The notes under the pieces: generated by a model | What the model was told of the DNA's origin: nothing | Database searches by the model: none | Seen by the model: the letters and a program-made list of their open reading frames with translations, nothing else | Program-made: the position numbers and the translations under genes | Shown here: piece after piece, positions 8,701 through 13,838 of the stretch | Position numbering within the stretch: the stretch's first letter is position 1 | Layout of the letters: every line of letters begins with the position of its first letter | NCBI GenBank assembly: GCA_964399955.1 | Contig: CAYNST010000095.1 | Coordinates: 1-13,838 of the forward strand | Reading direction: 5' to 3' | DNA length: 13,838 bases | From: CAYNST01 sp964399955 | GTDB taxonomy: Bacteria > Pseudomonadota > Gammaproteobacteria > Pseudomonadales > Cellvibrionaceae

Positions 8701-9170
8701 TGGGGCGACAGGGGTTGACTGCGTGGCAGGCACGGCCCTTGTGCCACTATGCGCCTGTGTGGCGGGTACGCCTGCAGGCCAGCGGCGTCCTGGTGCACGA
8801 ACTTGAGCCCCTGCTTGCGCAAGTGACCGCTCAGATGGAGGCCTTGCTTAAACACCCGCAGTTTATCTGGCTGCATAGCGCGCCTCATCAGCGGCTATTG
8901 GAGCTACCCGTCAGTCAGGCGGGCGCGGATGGCTTGGTGCACACACTGGTGGATGTGCTGGCGGTGGACGACGCAGGCTCCAGTTGGTCTGTTCGCTACT
9001 GCGTGGACCAACCCGAAGAAGGGCAAAGCATGGAGGAATTCCTGGCAACCCAGATACAACGGCATAAGTCCAATCTGCGCACGGCTCGCCGGTCGTTGCA
9101 ACAACTGGGTTACCCCAATGTCAAAACCGCGCTGTACTTCCTGGCGCTATGCCTTTGGCAACCTTGCTGA
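5706..9170 (+). CDS. UvrD/AddA-like superfamily 1 helicase with degenerate nuclease domain
   Basis: A 1154-residue ATP-dependent 3'-5' DNA translocase/helicase of the RecB/AddA group. Seen: Walker A PAGSGKT (31-37), motif Ia TFTRKASAEMRDR (61-73), DEFQDTS (430-436), motif III GDAMQSIYGFRG (462-473), TTNFRS (498-503), motif V IHKSKGLEF (799-807) and motif VI VACTRAKKR (878-886). The C-terminal part resembles an AddA nuclease fold, but the catalytic DYK reads R1097-Y-C1099 (WSVRYCVD), so it is probably inactive. The ATG at 5706 overlaps the upstream stop (ATGATTGA), so I chose it. The frame stays open 111 bases further upstream, but entirely inside the preceding gene. Inference: it works as the motor of a two-subunit complex with the AddB-like nuclease encoded just before it. 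Databases may label it exodeoxyribonuclease V beta-like. Confidence 0.93.
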   Translation: MIEEVGSPLPADHKQRQSALDPEGSYLCEAPAGSGKTELLTQRVLTLLARVDKPEAVLAITFTRKASAEMRDRLLGALHAALGPAPNDAHRLVTWNLAQKVLQQDAHHQWQLLQNPNRLQIRTFDGLCRHLTQALPLQSALSAGVQVSDDAGALYREAVTALFETLEEAVPWADALAAVLMHLDNRYDRLQSLLVRMLANRDVWMPVLVNRLDEVQVRLALEQNLQQVLQDKVAQLHELIPADLHVPLLELASGAGAELLKAGVEDGRAVLAALGDVYELPGCEDDEMRYWRALVQLLLTNNGSWRVSFDKRCGFPAGTGKDEKAQCKAQKARMQALIGQLQTDPDLLSALQDVLFWPSASYAEPDWQILQDLTTLLPVLVAHLQLVFRAQGKVDFIEVSHRAGVALGDSEAPTDLALRLDYQIQHILVDEFQDTSFTQYNLLQKLTAGWHPGDGRTLFCVGDAMQSIYGFRGANVGLFLHCKYNGLGDIALTPLQLTTNFRSQAGIVDWVNSTFAHAFPEHNDITTGAVRLSRADAFKEQLPGDAVRTLILDAEQGAGGEAQAVVEAILATREQSPQDRIAILVRNRRHALGTVQALKQRRIAFRAVDLEALMDVPIIQDLASLTRALLYPGQRIAWFAVLRAPWCGLTLADCEAVSAQLNGHADCLVLAQALQACTMNVPAVDNSQGDLLAPDPVPRLSADGLQRLQRVLPVLQRAMQERLRKPLRAWIQGVWIQIGGPACLTAAHQQENVQRYFSLLESFDERGHIPGAEEFQRELDRLFAAPDPAADDRLQIMTIHKSKGLEFDTVILPGMHRLPRNQDAELLLWQERLTLGGDKQLLLAPLSATGCDRNPIYQHLAQEKKKREQFESARLLYVACTRAKKRLLLLTQLEDDEDAGFRAPSTSSLLAYIWPSVAQQAQRCSSATRQTGPGVKSKSAMQRLPENWNAPQLPEETLLQQFVPFFSFDNTGIAPHAYSRELLGRRAAGALLLECARRLGRQGLTAWQARPLCHYAPVWRVRLQASGVLVHELEPLLAQVTAQMEALLKHPQFIWLHSAPHQRLLELPVSQAGADGLVHTLVDVLAVDDAGSSWSVRYCVDQPEEGQSMEEFLATQIQRHKSNLRTARRSLQQLGYPNVKTALYFLALCLWQPC

Positions 9171-9259
9171 CACGCAGCGGTAGCGCTGACCGGTTGGTCC
9201 AGCATGTTCCTCTGCGGGTGTACCGGGGCCTTGGCAGTTACGCCGGGGGCAGTGCTCAT

Positions 9260-9288
9260 TTGGTATTTCCCGGTTGAAGGCCTAGAAT
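9260..9288 (+). promoter_or_regulatory. candidate sigma-70 promoter of aroA
   Basis: TTGGTA (9260-9265) and TAGAAT (9283-9288) are separated by exactly 17 bases. They match the consensus at 4/6 and 5/6 positions. The predicted start near 9295 leaves a leader of about 30 bases before the aroA ATG. It lies in the 156-base gap after the helicase gene, so aroA need not depend on the upstream run. Confidence 0.45.
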
Positions 9289-9293
9289 AGGCC
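9279..9293. repeat. perfect inverted repeat over the aroA -10 region
   Basis: GGCCTA-GAA-TAGGCC is a perfect 6-base inverted repeat with a 3-base centre, and it contains the proposed -10 box. It could be an operator bound by a dimeric regulator. No T-run follows it, so it is unlikely to be a terminator. Confidence 0.5.
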
Positions 9294-9326
9294 CCCAACC
9301 TTCCTGGCTACCAAGGCGCTGCCATT

Positions 9327-10616
9327 ATGCAATCGTTGCTACTAAAGCCCCTCAACCGTGTGCGCGGTGAAGTCACCTTGCCCGGCTCCAAAAGTTTGTC
9401 CAACCGCCTATTGCTGCTTGCCGCGATGTCTGCGGGTGAAACTCGCATTATCAACTTGCTCGACAGCGATGACGTCCGTCATATGCTTGCGGCACTGACG
9501 CGCCTGCAGGTTGGCTACACCCTCAATGATGACCGCACCGAATGCCGTGTGCAGGGGCTGGCGGGGCTTTTCTGCGTTACCGACCCCTGCGAGCTGTTTC
9601 TCGGCAACGCCGGCACGGCCGTGCGGCCACTTACCGCCGCACTCTGCCTGAGCCAGGGGGAATTCACCGTGACCGGGGAGCCGCGCATGTACGAGCGCCC
9701 CATCGGCGATCTGGTGGACGCCATGCGTGCCCTGGGCGCACAAGTGGACTACCTGCAGACGCCCGGTTTTCCGCCCCTTCGCATCAAGGGGCGGTCACTG
9801 CCCGGTGGCGAGGTAAGCATCAAAGGCAATATCTCCAGTCAATATCTGACTGCGCTACTGATGGTGGCGCCGCTATTGCAGTCCGATCTGACCATACGGG
9901 TAGACGGCGAGCTGGTCTCCAAGCCGTATATTGATATCACTCTGCACAGCATGGCGCAGTTTGGTGTGCTGGTGGAAAACCGCGATTACCGCTCGTTCCA
10001 CGTATCAGCGGAGCAAAGCTATCGCTCACCGGGACAAGTCATGGTAGAAGGCGATGCATCGTCCGCCTCATACTTTCTAGCGGCAGCCGCGATTGGCGAA
10101 GGCCCGGTGAGGGTGATCGGCACTGGCAGTGCCAGCGTGCAGGGCGATGCCGCTTTTGCCGAAGTCTTGCGGCAAATGGGGGCCCAGGTAAGTTACGGCG
10201 ACTACTGGATAGAGGTGCGCGGGCAAGGCAAACTGCGCGGTGTTGATGTGGACCTCAACCATATTCCGGATGCTGCCATGACCATTGCCACGACAGCGCT
10301 TTTTGCCGAGGGGCCCACCTGCATCCGCAACATCTACAACTGGAGAGTCAAGGAAACCGACCGCTTGCACGCCATGGCTACCGAACTGCGCAAGCTTGGG
10401 GCGCAAGTGGAGGAGGGGGAGGATTATTTGCGGATAGACCCGCCCGCACAGCTCCAGCCCGCCACCATAGATACCTACAATGATCATCGTATGGCGATGT
10501 GTTTTTCTCTGGCGGCGTTCGGTTCGGCGCAGATACGCATCAATGACCCTGGCTGCACATCAAAAACGTTCCCGGGGTATTTCGAAGTATTTGATGGGCT
10601 GCGTGTTGCGGAGTGA
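9327..10616 (+). CDS. aroA: 3-phosphoshikimate 1-carboxyvinyltransferase (EPSP synthase), class I
   Basis: Transfers the enolpyruvyl group of PEP to shikimate-3-phosphate, the sixth step of the shikimate pathway, in the cytoplasm. It has 429 residues, full length. Seen: LPGSKSLSNR with K22, S23 and R27; LFLGNAGTAVRPLTA (90-104) with G96, T97 and P101; GEPRMYERPIGDL (117-129); D315 (HIPDAAMTI); KETDRLHAM (342-350) with E343 and R346; NDHRMAM (385-391); K413 (SKTFPG). These correspond to E. coli residues with an offset of 0 to 2. The GNAGTA-R signature is that of the glyphosate-sensitive class I type. AAGG lies 10 bases before the ATG. The gene is stand-alone, not fused to tyrA as in Pseudomonas. 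It converges with the cold-shock gene. Confidence 0.98.
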   Translation: MQSLLLKPLNRVRGEVTLPGSKSLSNRLLLLAAMSAGETRIINLLDSDDVRHMLAALTRLQVGYTLNDDRTECRVQGLAGLFCVTDPCELFLGNAGTAVRPLTAALCLSQGEFTVTGEPRMYERPIGDLVDAMRALGAQVDYLQTPGFPPLRIKGRSLPGGEVSIKGNISSQYLTALLMVAPLLQSDLTIRVDGELVSKPYIDITLHSMAQFGVLVENRDYRSFHVSAEQSYRSPGQVMVEGDASSASYFLAAAAIGEGPVRVIGTGSASVQGDAAFAEVLRQMGAQVSYGDYWIEVRGQGKLRGVDVDLNHIPDAAMTIATTALFAEGPTCIRNIYNWRVKETDRLHAMATELRKLGAQVEEGEDYLRIDPPAQLQPATIDTYNDHRMAMCFSLAAFGSAQIRINDPGCTSKTFPGYFEVFDGLRVAE

Positions 10617-10659
10617 TATCTGCTGGCGCCCAGTCCAGATGAAGGCATGACGGGTCAAC

Positions 10660-10692
10660 AAAAAAAAGGGGTAGAACCGAAGTTCCACCCCT
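10660..10692 (-). terminator. Rho-independent terminator of the cold-shock gene
   Basis: The minus strand reads an 11-bp stem (AGGGGTGGAAC with GTTCTACCCCT, one G-U pair) capped by a UUCG tetraloop and followed directly by at least seven T. On the plus strand the stem has one mismatch and no T-run, so it serves the minus-strand gene. It sits about 60 bases past the cold-shock stop codon. Confidence 0.92.
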
Positions 10693-10750
10693 CTGGTAAA
10701 TTCTGGGTTGCCTTCCAGCGGCCTCAGGGCCCACCGTTCGGCTGAAGCAG

Positions 10751-10960
10751 TTAGATCGCTACGATGTTCTCTGCTTGCGGGCCTTTCTTGCCGTCAGTTA
10801 CGGTGAACTGAACTCGCTGGCCTTCTGCCAAGGTTTTGAAGCCGTCGCCTTGAATTGCGCTGAAGTGTGCAAACACATCAGGGCCTGATTCCTGCGAAAT
10901 AAAGCCGAAGCCTTTGCTTTCATTGAACCATTTAACAGTGCCAGTGGTGGTAGTAGCCAT
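10751..10960 (-). CDS. cold-shock domain protein, CspA family
   Basis: A 69-residue single-stranded nucleic-acid-binding OB-fold protein, the normal size. Seen: TGTVKWFN (6-13), RNP1 KGFGFI (16-21), RNP2 VFAHF (29-33), and the typical C-terminal ending PQAENIVAI. Known: such proteins act as RNA chaperones that melt mRNA structure in the cold or during growth. The sequence does not show which paralogue this is or whether it is cold-induced, so no csp letter is given. It is monocistronic, with its own terminator, a likely promoter at 11143-11170 and a leader of about 175 bases. No strong ribosome site precedes the start (AGG 11-12 bases upstream). Confidence 0.97.
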   Translation of the reverse strand: MATTTTGTVKWFNESKGFGFISQESGPDVFAHFSAIQGDGFKTLAEGQRVQFTVTDGKKGPQAENIVAI

Positions 10961-11136
10961 AGTATTCTAAACCTATCTAAAAACCTGAATAATATCGTCC
11001 CCTGATAGACACAATTGCCTTTCCGGAGATTTGCTGAGCTGGAAGAAGGAGTTGTTTATGAAGAGAACAAGACGAGTTACCACAAATTGAACATCGTACC
11101 GGCAGGACATAAATACAAGCCACATTTTCTAGCCTC
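10961..11136 (-). promoter_or_regulatory. probable long 5' leader of the cold-shock gene
   Basis: If the promoter at 11143-11170 is right, the mRNA carries a leader of about 175 bases before the ATG. It is rich in U and CU, with a run of pyrimidines opposite 11041-11055. Known: cspA-type mRNAs have leaders near 160 bases that act as temperature-responsive switches. I could not identify a definite cold box. Confidence 0.5.
11058..11090 (+). other. tiny ORF with strong ribosome site, antisense to the cold-shock leader
   Basis: AAGGAG lies 7 bases upstream of an ATG that opens a 10-codon frame, MKRTRRVTTN, ending in TGA. The peptide is very basic. No plus-strand promoter was recognised, and the AAGGAG may simply be the complement of a pyrimidine tract in the leader. 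Confidence 0.12.
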
Positions 11137-11142
11137 AAAGTC

Positions 11143-11170
11143 AGAATAAACCTTTTACGGCGGGTGTCAA
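11143..11170 (-). promoter_or_regulatory. candidate promoter of the cold-shock gene
   Basis: On the minus strand, TTGACA (11170-11165, perfect) is followed after 16 bases by TATTCT (11148-11143, 4/6). It is the best sigma-70 match found in the gap, and the predicted start is near 11136. Confidence 0.6.
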
Positions 11171-11596
11171 CACTTTTTTCTTGCCAATAACCAGCCGTTC
11201 GTCGGCCACGCCGTCAAGCCGCCAGTTCACTCAAGCCAAATGAAAACCGAGTGCTGGTGCAGACGCTTTGGCCAATAACAAGCAATAGCCACAACCGACT
11301 GATTCAAAAGTGGTTTTTGTTGATGCTCGGGATGGTGTGGCGGCGGATGGTTGCCGGCCGGGGTCGGTGCCCGGACAGGCTCTTGTGCGGGCCATCGTTC
11401 AAAATCTTGGGGAGCCCCTGCGGCATGGAGCGGGAGCTAACACGCCAATTGCACAAACCGCCGGCACTCTTCTATTATGCCGCGCCAGCAGGACCATTGC
11501 CTGGGGCCGGTTTGTCTGCTTCAGCCAAGCCCACTTCTGCATGGAGCCCCAATTATTATCCTGCAGTACCTTTCCAACCTACTTGCGCGAGGTCAT
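11171..11596. other. gap between the cold-shock promoter and the RidA gene
   Basis: No convincing gene. Open frames at 11251-11634 and 11310-11600 lack a ribosome site and read as low-complexity Arg/Pro/Cys-rich text overlapping the RidA start. A near-perfect direct repeat, GCCAATAAC(C/A)AGC, occurs at 11183-11195 and 11271-11283, 88 bases apart. TATTAT at 11554-11559 could be a -10 for the RidA gene, without a good -35. Confidence 0.5.
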
Positions 11597-11986
11597 ATGA
11601 ACAGAAAGTTGATTTCCAGCGGCTCAGAGTTTGAGTCCAAAATTGGATACTCCCGGGCTGTCGTTGATGGGGACTATGTGTTTGTCTCCGGAACAACGGG
11701 CTACAACTACCAGACGATGTCCATCTCGGACGATGTGGTCGAGCAAGCGGAGCAGTGTTTCAAGAATATTGAAATGGCACTGCAGGAAGCCGGCAGCTCC
11801 CTGGAGCAGGCTGTGCGTGTGCATTACATCTATGCCGACAAAGCTGATTTCGAGCCATGTTGGCCAGTCCTGAGCAAGTATCTGGGGCGAGCGCGACCGG
11901 CGGCGACGGTGTTTATGGCGGAGCTGCTGGATGAAAAGATGAAGCTGGAAATTGAAATCACGGCCCGCCTGACGCCCAAAGAATGA
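11597..11986 (+). CDS. RidA family protein (YjgF/YER057c/UK114)
   Basis: A 129-residue protein of the trimeric RidA fold. Known: RidA proper hydrolyses reactive enamine/imine intermediates such as 2-aminoacrylate made by PLP enzymes, and several paralogous subfamilies have other or unknown substrates. Seen: VDGDYVFVSGTTGYN (23-37), the AEQCFKNIEMAL helix (51-62), R100 in ARPAATVF aligning with the substrate carboxylate-binding Arg105 of E. coli RidA, and E118/E120 in KLEIEIT. The key Arg is kept, so deaminase-like activity is possible. The start at 11597 was preferred over the longer frame from 11477 because GAGG lies 5 bases upstream and the family begins with this segment. The longer form would add 40 unrelated residues. 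It is monocistronic with no informative neighbours. Confidence 0.92.
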   Translation: MNRKLISSGSEFESKIGYSRAVVDGDYVFVSGTTGYNYQTMSISDDVVEQAEQCFKNIEMALQEAGSSLEQAVRVHYIYADKADFEPCWPVLSKYLGRARPAATVFMAELLDEKMKLEIEITARLTPKE

Positions 11987-11990
11987 TCTC

Positions 11991-12008
11991 TGGCGCGTTA
12001 GCGCGCCA
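11991..12008 (+). terminator. GC-rich hairpin just after the RidA gene
   Basis: Perfect 7-bp stem TGGCGCG/CGCGCCA with TTAG loop, 5 bases after the stop codon. No T-run follows on the plus strand, so intrinsic termination would be weak. It may instead protect the 3' end of the mRNA. Confidence 0.35.
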
Positions 12009-12312
12009 AATTCCCTGCTGCGCAAATTCCGGGTGCCGGAGGAGCTGGCTGCTCGTTTGCTTCACGTCTCTCAACCCTGGTGCCCCCGCGTAAAATGCAA
12101 ATTCAGGCAAATCGGCTGCTTCTGAAAGCCGTAATGTCAATACCACTGATACAAAAATGGTTAACGAGTGCACCTTTTGCTGCGGCAGGTGATGAGCCTT
12201 CCAGCGGTGGCCGTCTGGCGGAAGCCAGCTAAAGATCCAAACAGTGGCACGAAATTTTCTTTAATATTGCTGGGTAGGCAGGCAATTGTCGGAAAGCAGT
12301 TTGCAGGCTTCA

Positions 12313-12344
12313 CTGTTTTATTCAAAAAAGCAGAATAAAAACAG
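12313..12344. repeat. AT-rich inverted repeat
   Basis: CTGTTTTATTC (12313-12323) and GAATAAAAACAG (12333-12344) are complementary over 11 pairs with one bulged base and a 9-base A-rich loop. It could be an operator or a small-RNA stem. It lacks the GC-rich stem of an intrinsic terminator. Confidence 0.5.
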
Positions 12345-12579
12345 CGGGTTGCGCGGAGGAGGGGGTTTTCGAAACAGTGGGCGGGCAGCCATGGGATCGG
12401 GTGAGACTTAGGCGCTGTTGGCGGGGCTGTAAAGGAAAGCGACGCCAAGTATGTTCTTTCCCTTTTCTGGCTTGCGGGTACAGGAATTGATCGGATGAGC
12501 AACCCGTCGGGTGTTTAAGCAAATAGTTTGAGTTCTGGCGGCAGGTTATGAAATATTTGAATAAACGCGCTATAGACGT

Positions 12580-12615
12580 TGATTGGCCGAGCCGAGCGCT
12601 ACGCCGGGCCAATCA
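12580..12615. repeat. 9-bp inverted repeat
   Basis: TGATTGGCC (12580-12588) and GGCCAATCA (12607-12615) pair perfectly around an 18-base GC-rich loop, immediately before TAAAAT (12618-12623). This suggests either an operator next to a promoter or a structured RNA end. No protein is identified as its partner. Confidence 0.5.
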
Positions 12616-12746
12616 GGTAAAATAGCTGGACGGGGCTGACATAGTCTGTTTATGAAGTGAATTGAAGTTGGACCAAGTACGAAGATGTTCTGGGGGCTGC
12701 TGTTGTTGGACTATCAAATAAACCATAGCTGAAGAGCCTTTCAACC

Positions 12747-12923
12747 ATGAAAAATATCAATAAGAGCCAAAGAGGCATGCACGCCATGTTGCTTAAACTG
12801 CGTCAAAAAATGTTGTGTCGCTGGTTGCGTGGTGGTGCTGCAAACTCCGACTGGTGCACTTATTACGATGACGCCACCGCCTTCGAAGGTGAAGACCGGG
12901 CACACACTAAGCACCCAAATTAA
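12747..12923 (+). CDS. possible small protein, unrecognised
   Basis: A 58-residue frame. The N-terminal half is basic and amphipathic (MLLKLRQKMLCRWLRGG, 14-30). The C-terminal half is acidic (DWCTYYDDATAFEGED, 35-50). Two cysteines are at 24 and 37. There is no signal peptide or membrane segment, and I recognise no family. A purine-rich GAAGAG lies 10 bases before the ATG, which is rather far. The strong hairpin at 12958-12987 follows 34 bases after the stop, which favours a real transcript end. A competing minus-strand frame at 12741-12989 with a GTG start covers the same DNA. Coding status is uncertain. Confidence 0.35.
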   Translation: MKNINKSQRGMHAMLLKLRQKMLCRWLRGGAANSDWCTYYDDATAFEGEDRAHTKHPN

Positions 12924-12957
12924 CGCAGCCACGACCGCAGTAACAATCACCCGGTAA

Positions 12958-12987
12958 GGCGCCGCTTGCCAGGTTGCAGGCGGCGCC
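12958..12987. terminator. strong 12-bp hairpin between convergent genes
   Basis: GGCGCCGCTTGC (12958-12969) pairs with GCAGGCGGCGCC (12976-12987), with one G-T pair and a 6-base loop. It lies between the plus-strand small ORF and the minus-strand beta-barrel gene. Neither side has a T-run, so it is a weak intrinsic terminator at best, but its placement suits 3'-end formation for both genes. Confidence 0.45.
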
Positions 12988-13043
12988 ACTATGCGTGAGG
13001 TGACGCCGAAAGCCGTACAGGCGGTGTCGGCGCCCGGGACATA

Positions 13044-13583
13044 CTAGAAAAGGGAAAACGTAACGCCTATGGACAGCATGGATATCTTGTCGAATTCTGC
13101 AATATCAAAATACTCGTACTCTGCGCGCACACCCAATCCGCCCAGGCTGAACGAGGCCCCAAGCCCGGCCGCAGGGTCAAACCCACTTTCACTGTAACTG
13201 TCTTCGACACTGGTAATGTCCGATTCCCACACAAAGCCGCCCAGCTTGCCGAAGACTTCCACCGGGCCTATGCCCATGGACAGAACGCCGAAGGCGTCAA
13301 AGCCCTTGATCTCGACATCGGCATTGCTGCCCTGAATAGAGCCGAAGTCAATATAGCCAGCTTCGAGGCCGCCAATCAAAAACTTGAAGCCACCAAATAC
13401 CTTGTAGCCGATATCGTTGTCTTGAATGTCGACGTTGATTCCTTCGATGTCGGTATTATCTATGCCAACTTGAGCATTGCCGACGGAAAGACCCAGGTAG
13501 GGGCCGGTTTGAGCCTGCGCTGCAGTGCAGAAACTCGCACCTGCGATGGCGGCAAGCACACTAAGGCGAAGATGTTTAGGCAT
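13044..13583 (-). CDS. outer-membrane beta-barrel protein (OmpA-like 8-strand type)
   Basis: A 179-residue exported protein. The signal peptide has basic KHLR, a hydrophobic core and AQA ending at residue 24. The mature part starts QTGPYLGLSVG and shows alternating aromatic/small-residue strands such as YKVFGGFKF (60-68), LEAGYIDFG (73-81), VRAEYEYFD (152-160) and the last strand SIGVTFSLF. It ends in Phe179, the usual C-terminal signal for BAM-mediated insertion. The size fits an eight-stranded barrel with no periplasmic domain. The putative surface loops are markedly acidic (42-58 and 119-134 carry many Asp/Glu), as seen in marine bacteria. AGGAGA lies 6 bases before the ATG. Cys19 is not in a lipobox. 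Function unknown: small porin-like, adhesin-like or structural roles are all possible. Confidence 0.9.
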   Translation of the reverse strand: MPKHLRLSVLAAIAGASFCTAAQAQTGPYLGLSVGNAQVGIDNTDIEGINVDIQDNDIGYKVFGGFKFLIGGLEAGYIDFGSIQGSNADVEIKGFDAFGVLSMGIGPVEVFGKLGGFVWESDITSVEDSYSESGFDPAAGLGASFSLGGLGVRAEYEYFDIAEFDKISMLSIGVTFSLF

Positions 13584-13820
13584 GGTATTCTCCTGATGGT
13601 GTAAGGCAAGAGGCGCAGCCTCCCGCTGGAAGCTATTGTGCGCTTAGCGCGCGGTTGAGTGATGGTCTTCTGGCCGGTGCATAAAGCCGCCCCAGCTGCA
13701 CTGCAATGTTAACGATTTTTCATAGCCTGCGCCTACATATTCGTGCAGTCTTCGGTCTGAGCATGCAAGATCAGGTGATTGCCTCGTGTGTCCGATGAGC
13801 GGGAAGGTCGAGTGGCATCA
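13584..13820. other. region upstream of the beta-barrel gene
   Basis: Apart from the beta-barrel ribosome site (reverse of 13589-13594) I find no clear promoter. CACAAT on the minus strand (13640-13635) is a possible -10 without a matching -35. A small palindrome, GCGC-TTA-GCGC, lies at 13640-13650. Confidence 0.4.
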
Positions 13821-13821
13821 G

Positions 13822-13838
13822 GTTCCAGTTCCAGTTCC
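13822..13838. repeat. GTTCCA tandem repeat reaching the window edge
   Basis: Two complete copies and one partial copy of the hexamer GTTCCA run into the last base. In one plus-strand frame (open from 13779, possible GTG start at 13788) it reads TCC AGT TCC AGT TCC, five serines. Whether it is coding or merely a simple repeat cannot be decided here. Confidence 0.6.

Larger units (their letters stand above)
12009..12746. other. long stretch without a recognised gene
   Basis: Open frames on the minus strand (12161-12502, 12322-12612) have no family features or ribosome sites. The region is less GC-rich in its middle and contains two longer inverted repeats (12313-12344 and 12580-12615) and a TAAAAT (12618-12623) that could be a -10 box. 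It could hold small RNAs or decayed sequence. I see no recognisable riboswitch, tRNA or transposon end. Confidence 0.5.

Noticed and set aside
11477..11596. 40-codon upstream extension of the RidA frame
   Set aside because: RidA proteins begin near the MNRKLISSG segment, and a GAGG ribosome site precedes the ATG at 11597.
11251..11634. plus-strand open frames (127 and 96 codons) before RidA
   Set aside because: No ribosome site or recognisable motif, and they overlap the RidA start in another frame.
12431..12461. GGAAAG/CTTTCC stem considered as part of a c-di-GMP riboswitch
   Set aside because: The conserved GGGACGCAAAGCC core and tetraloop receptor are absent.
12161..12502. 113-codon minus-strand frame considered as a PEP-CTERM or hypothetical protein
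   Set aside because: No sorting motif, transmembrane segment or ribosome site, and an Arg/Pro/Cys-rich composition typical of noncoding DNA.
12741..12989. 82-codon minus-strand frame with a hydrophobic stretch
   Set aside because: GTG start inside the 12-bp hairpin, no ribosome site, and it ends against the plus-strand small ORF. Neither is proven, but the plus-strand frame has better signals.

Overview
The window looks like chromosomal DNA of a marine-type gammaproteobacterium. This rests on a class A PBP1b with a UB2H region, a TPR lipoprotein directly behind it, a stand-alone class I EPSP synthase, and moderately GC-rich genes. I would guess the Cellvibrionales/Halieaceae neighbourhood, but nothing here proves the family. 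No mobile element, CRISPR array, tRNA or rRNA was seen.

Layout. Bases 1-150 hold a run of small hairpins. On the minus strand these show GGA motifs in or beside the hairpins and lie behind a TATAAT box, which suggests a CsrA/RsmA-binding small RNA running off the left edge. A plus-strand run follows: mrcB (PBP1b, 250-2541), an LpoP-like TPR lipoprotein (2569-2940), an AddB-like PD-(D/E)XK nuclease protein (3044-5713) and a UvrD/AddA-like helicase (5706-9170, overlapping the previous gene by 8 bases). aroA (9327-10616) follows, with its own likely promoter. A cold-shock protein gene lies on the minus strand (10751-10960), with a textbook terminator facing aroA and a probable 175-base leader. 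A RidA-family gene (11597-11986, plus) is followed by about 750 bases with hairpins but no convincing gene, then a possible 58-residue ORF (12747-12923). A minus-strand outer-membrane beta-barrel gene (13044-13583) is followed by a gene-poor right edge that ends in a GTTCCA tandem repeat.

How the genes work together. mrcB and the lipoprotein form a plausible enzyme-activator pair for septal and lateral peptidoglycan synthesis. The two large genes form a plausible double-strand-break end-processing machine. In it the helicase motor sits in one subunit (intact motifs I-VI, but its C-terminal nuclease remnant reads RYC where DYK is expected). The only intact nuclease sits in the other subunit, with a four-cysteine Fe-S signature and no Walker A. 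This two-subunit division of labour and the edge RNA are the most interesting items. The rest is ordinary housekeeping and accessory content.
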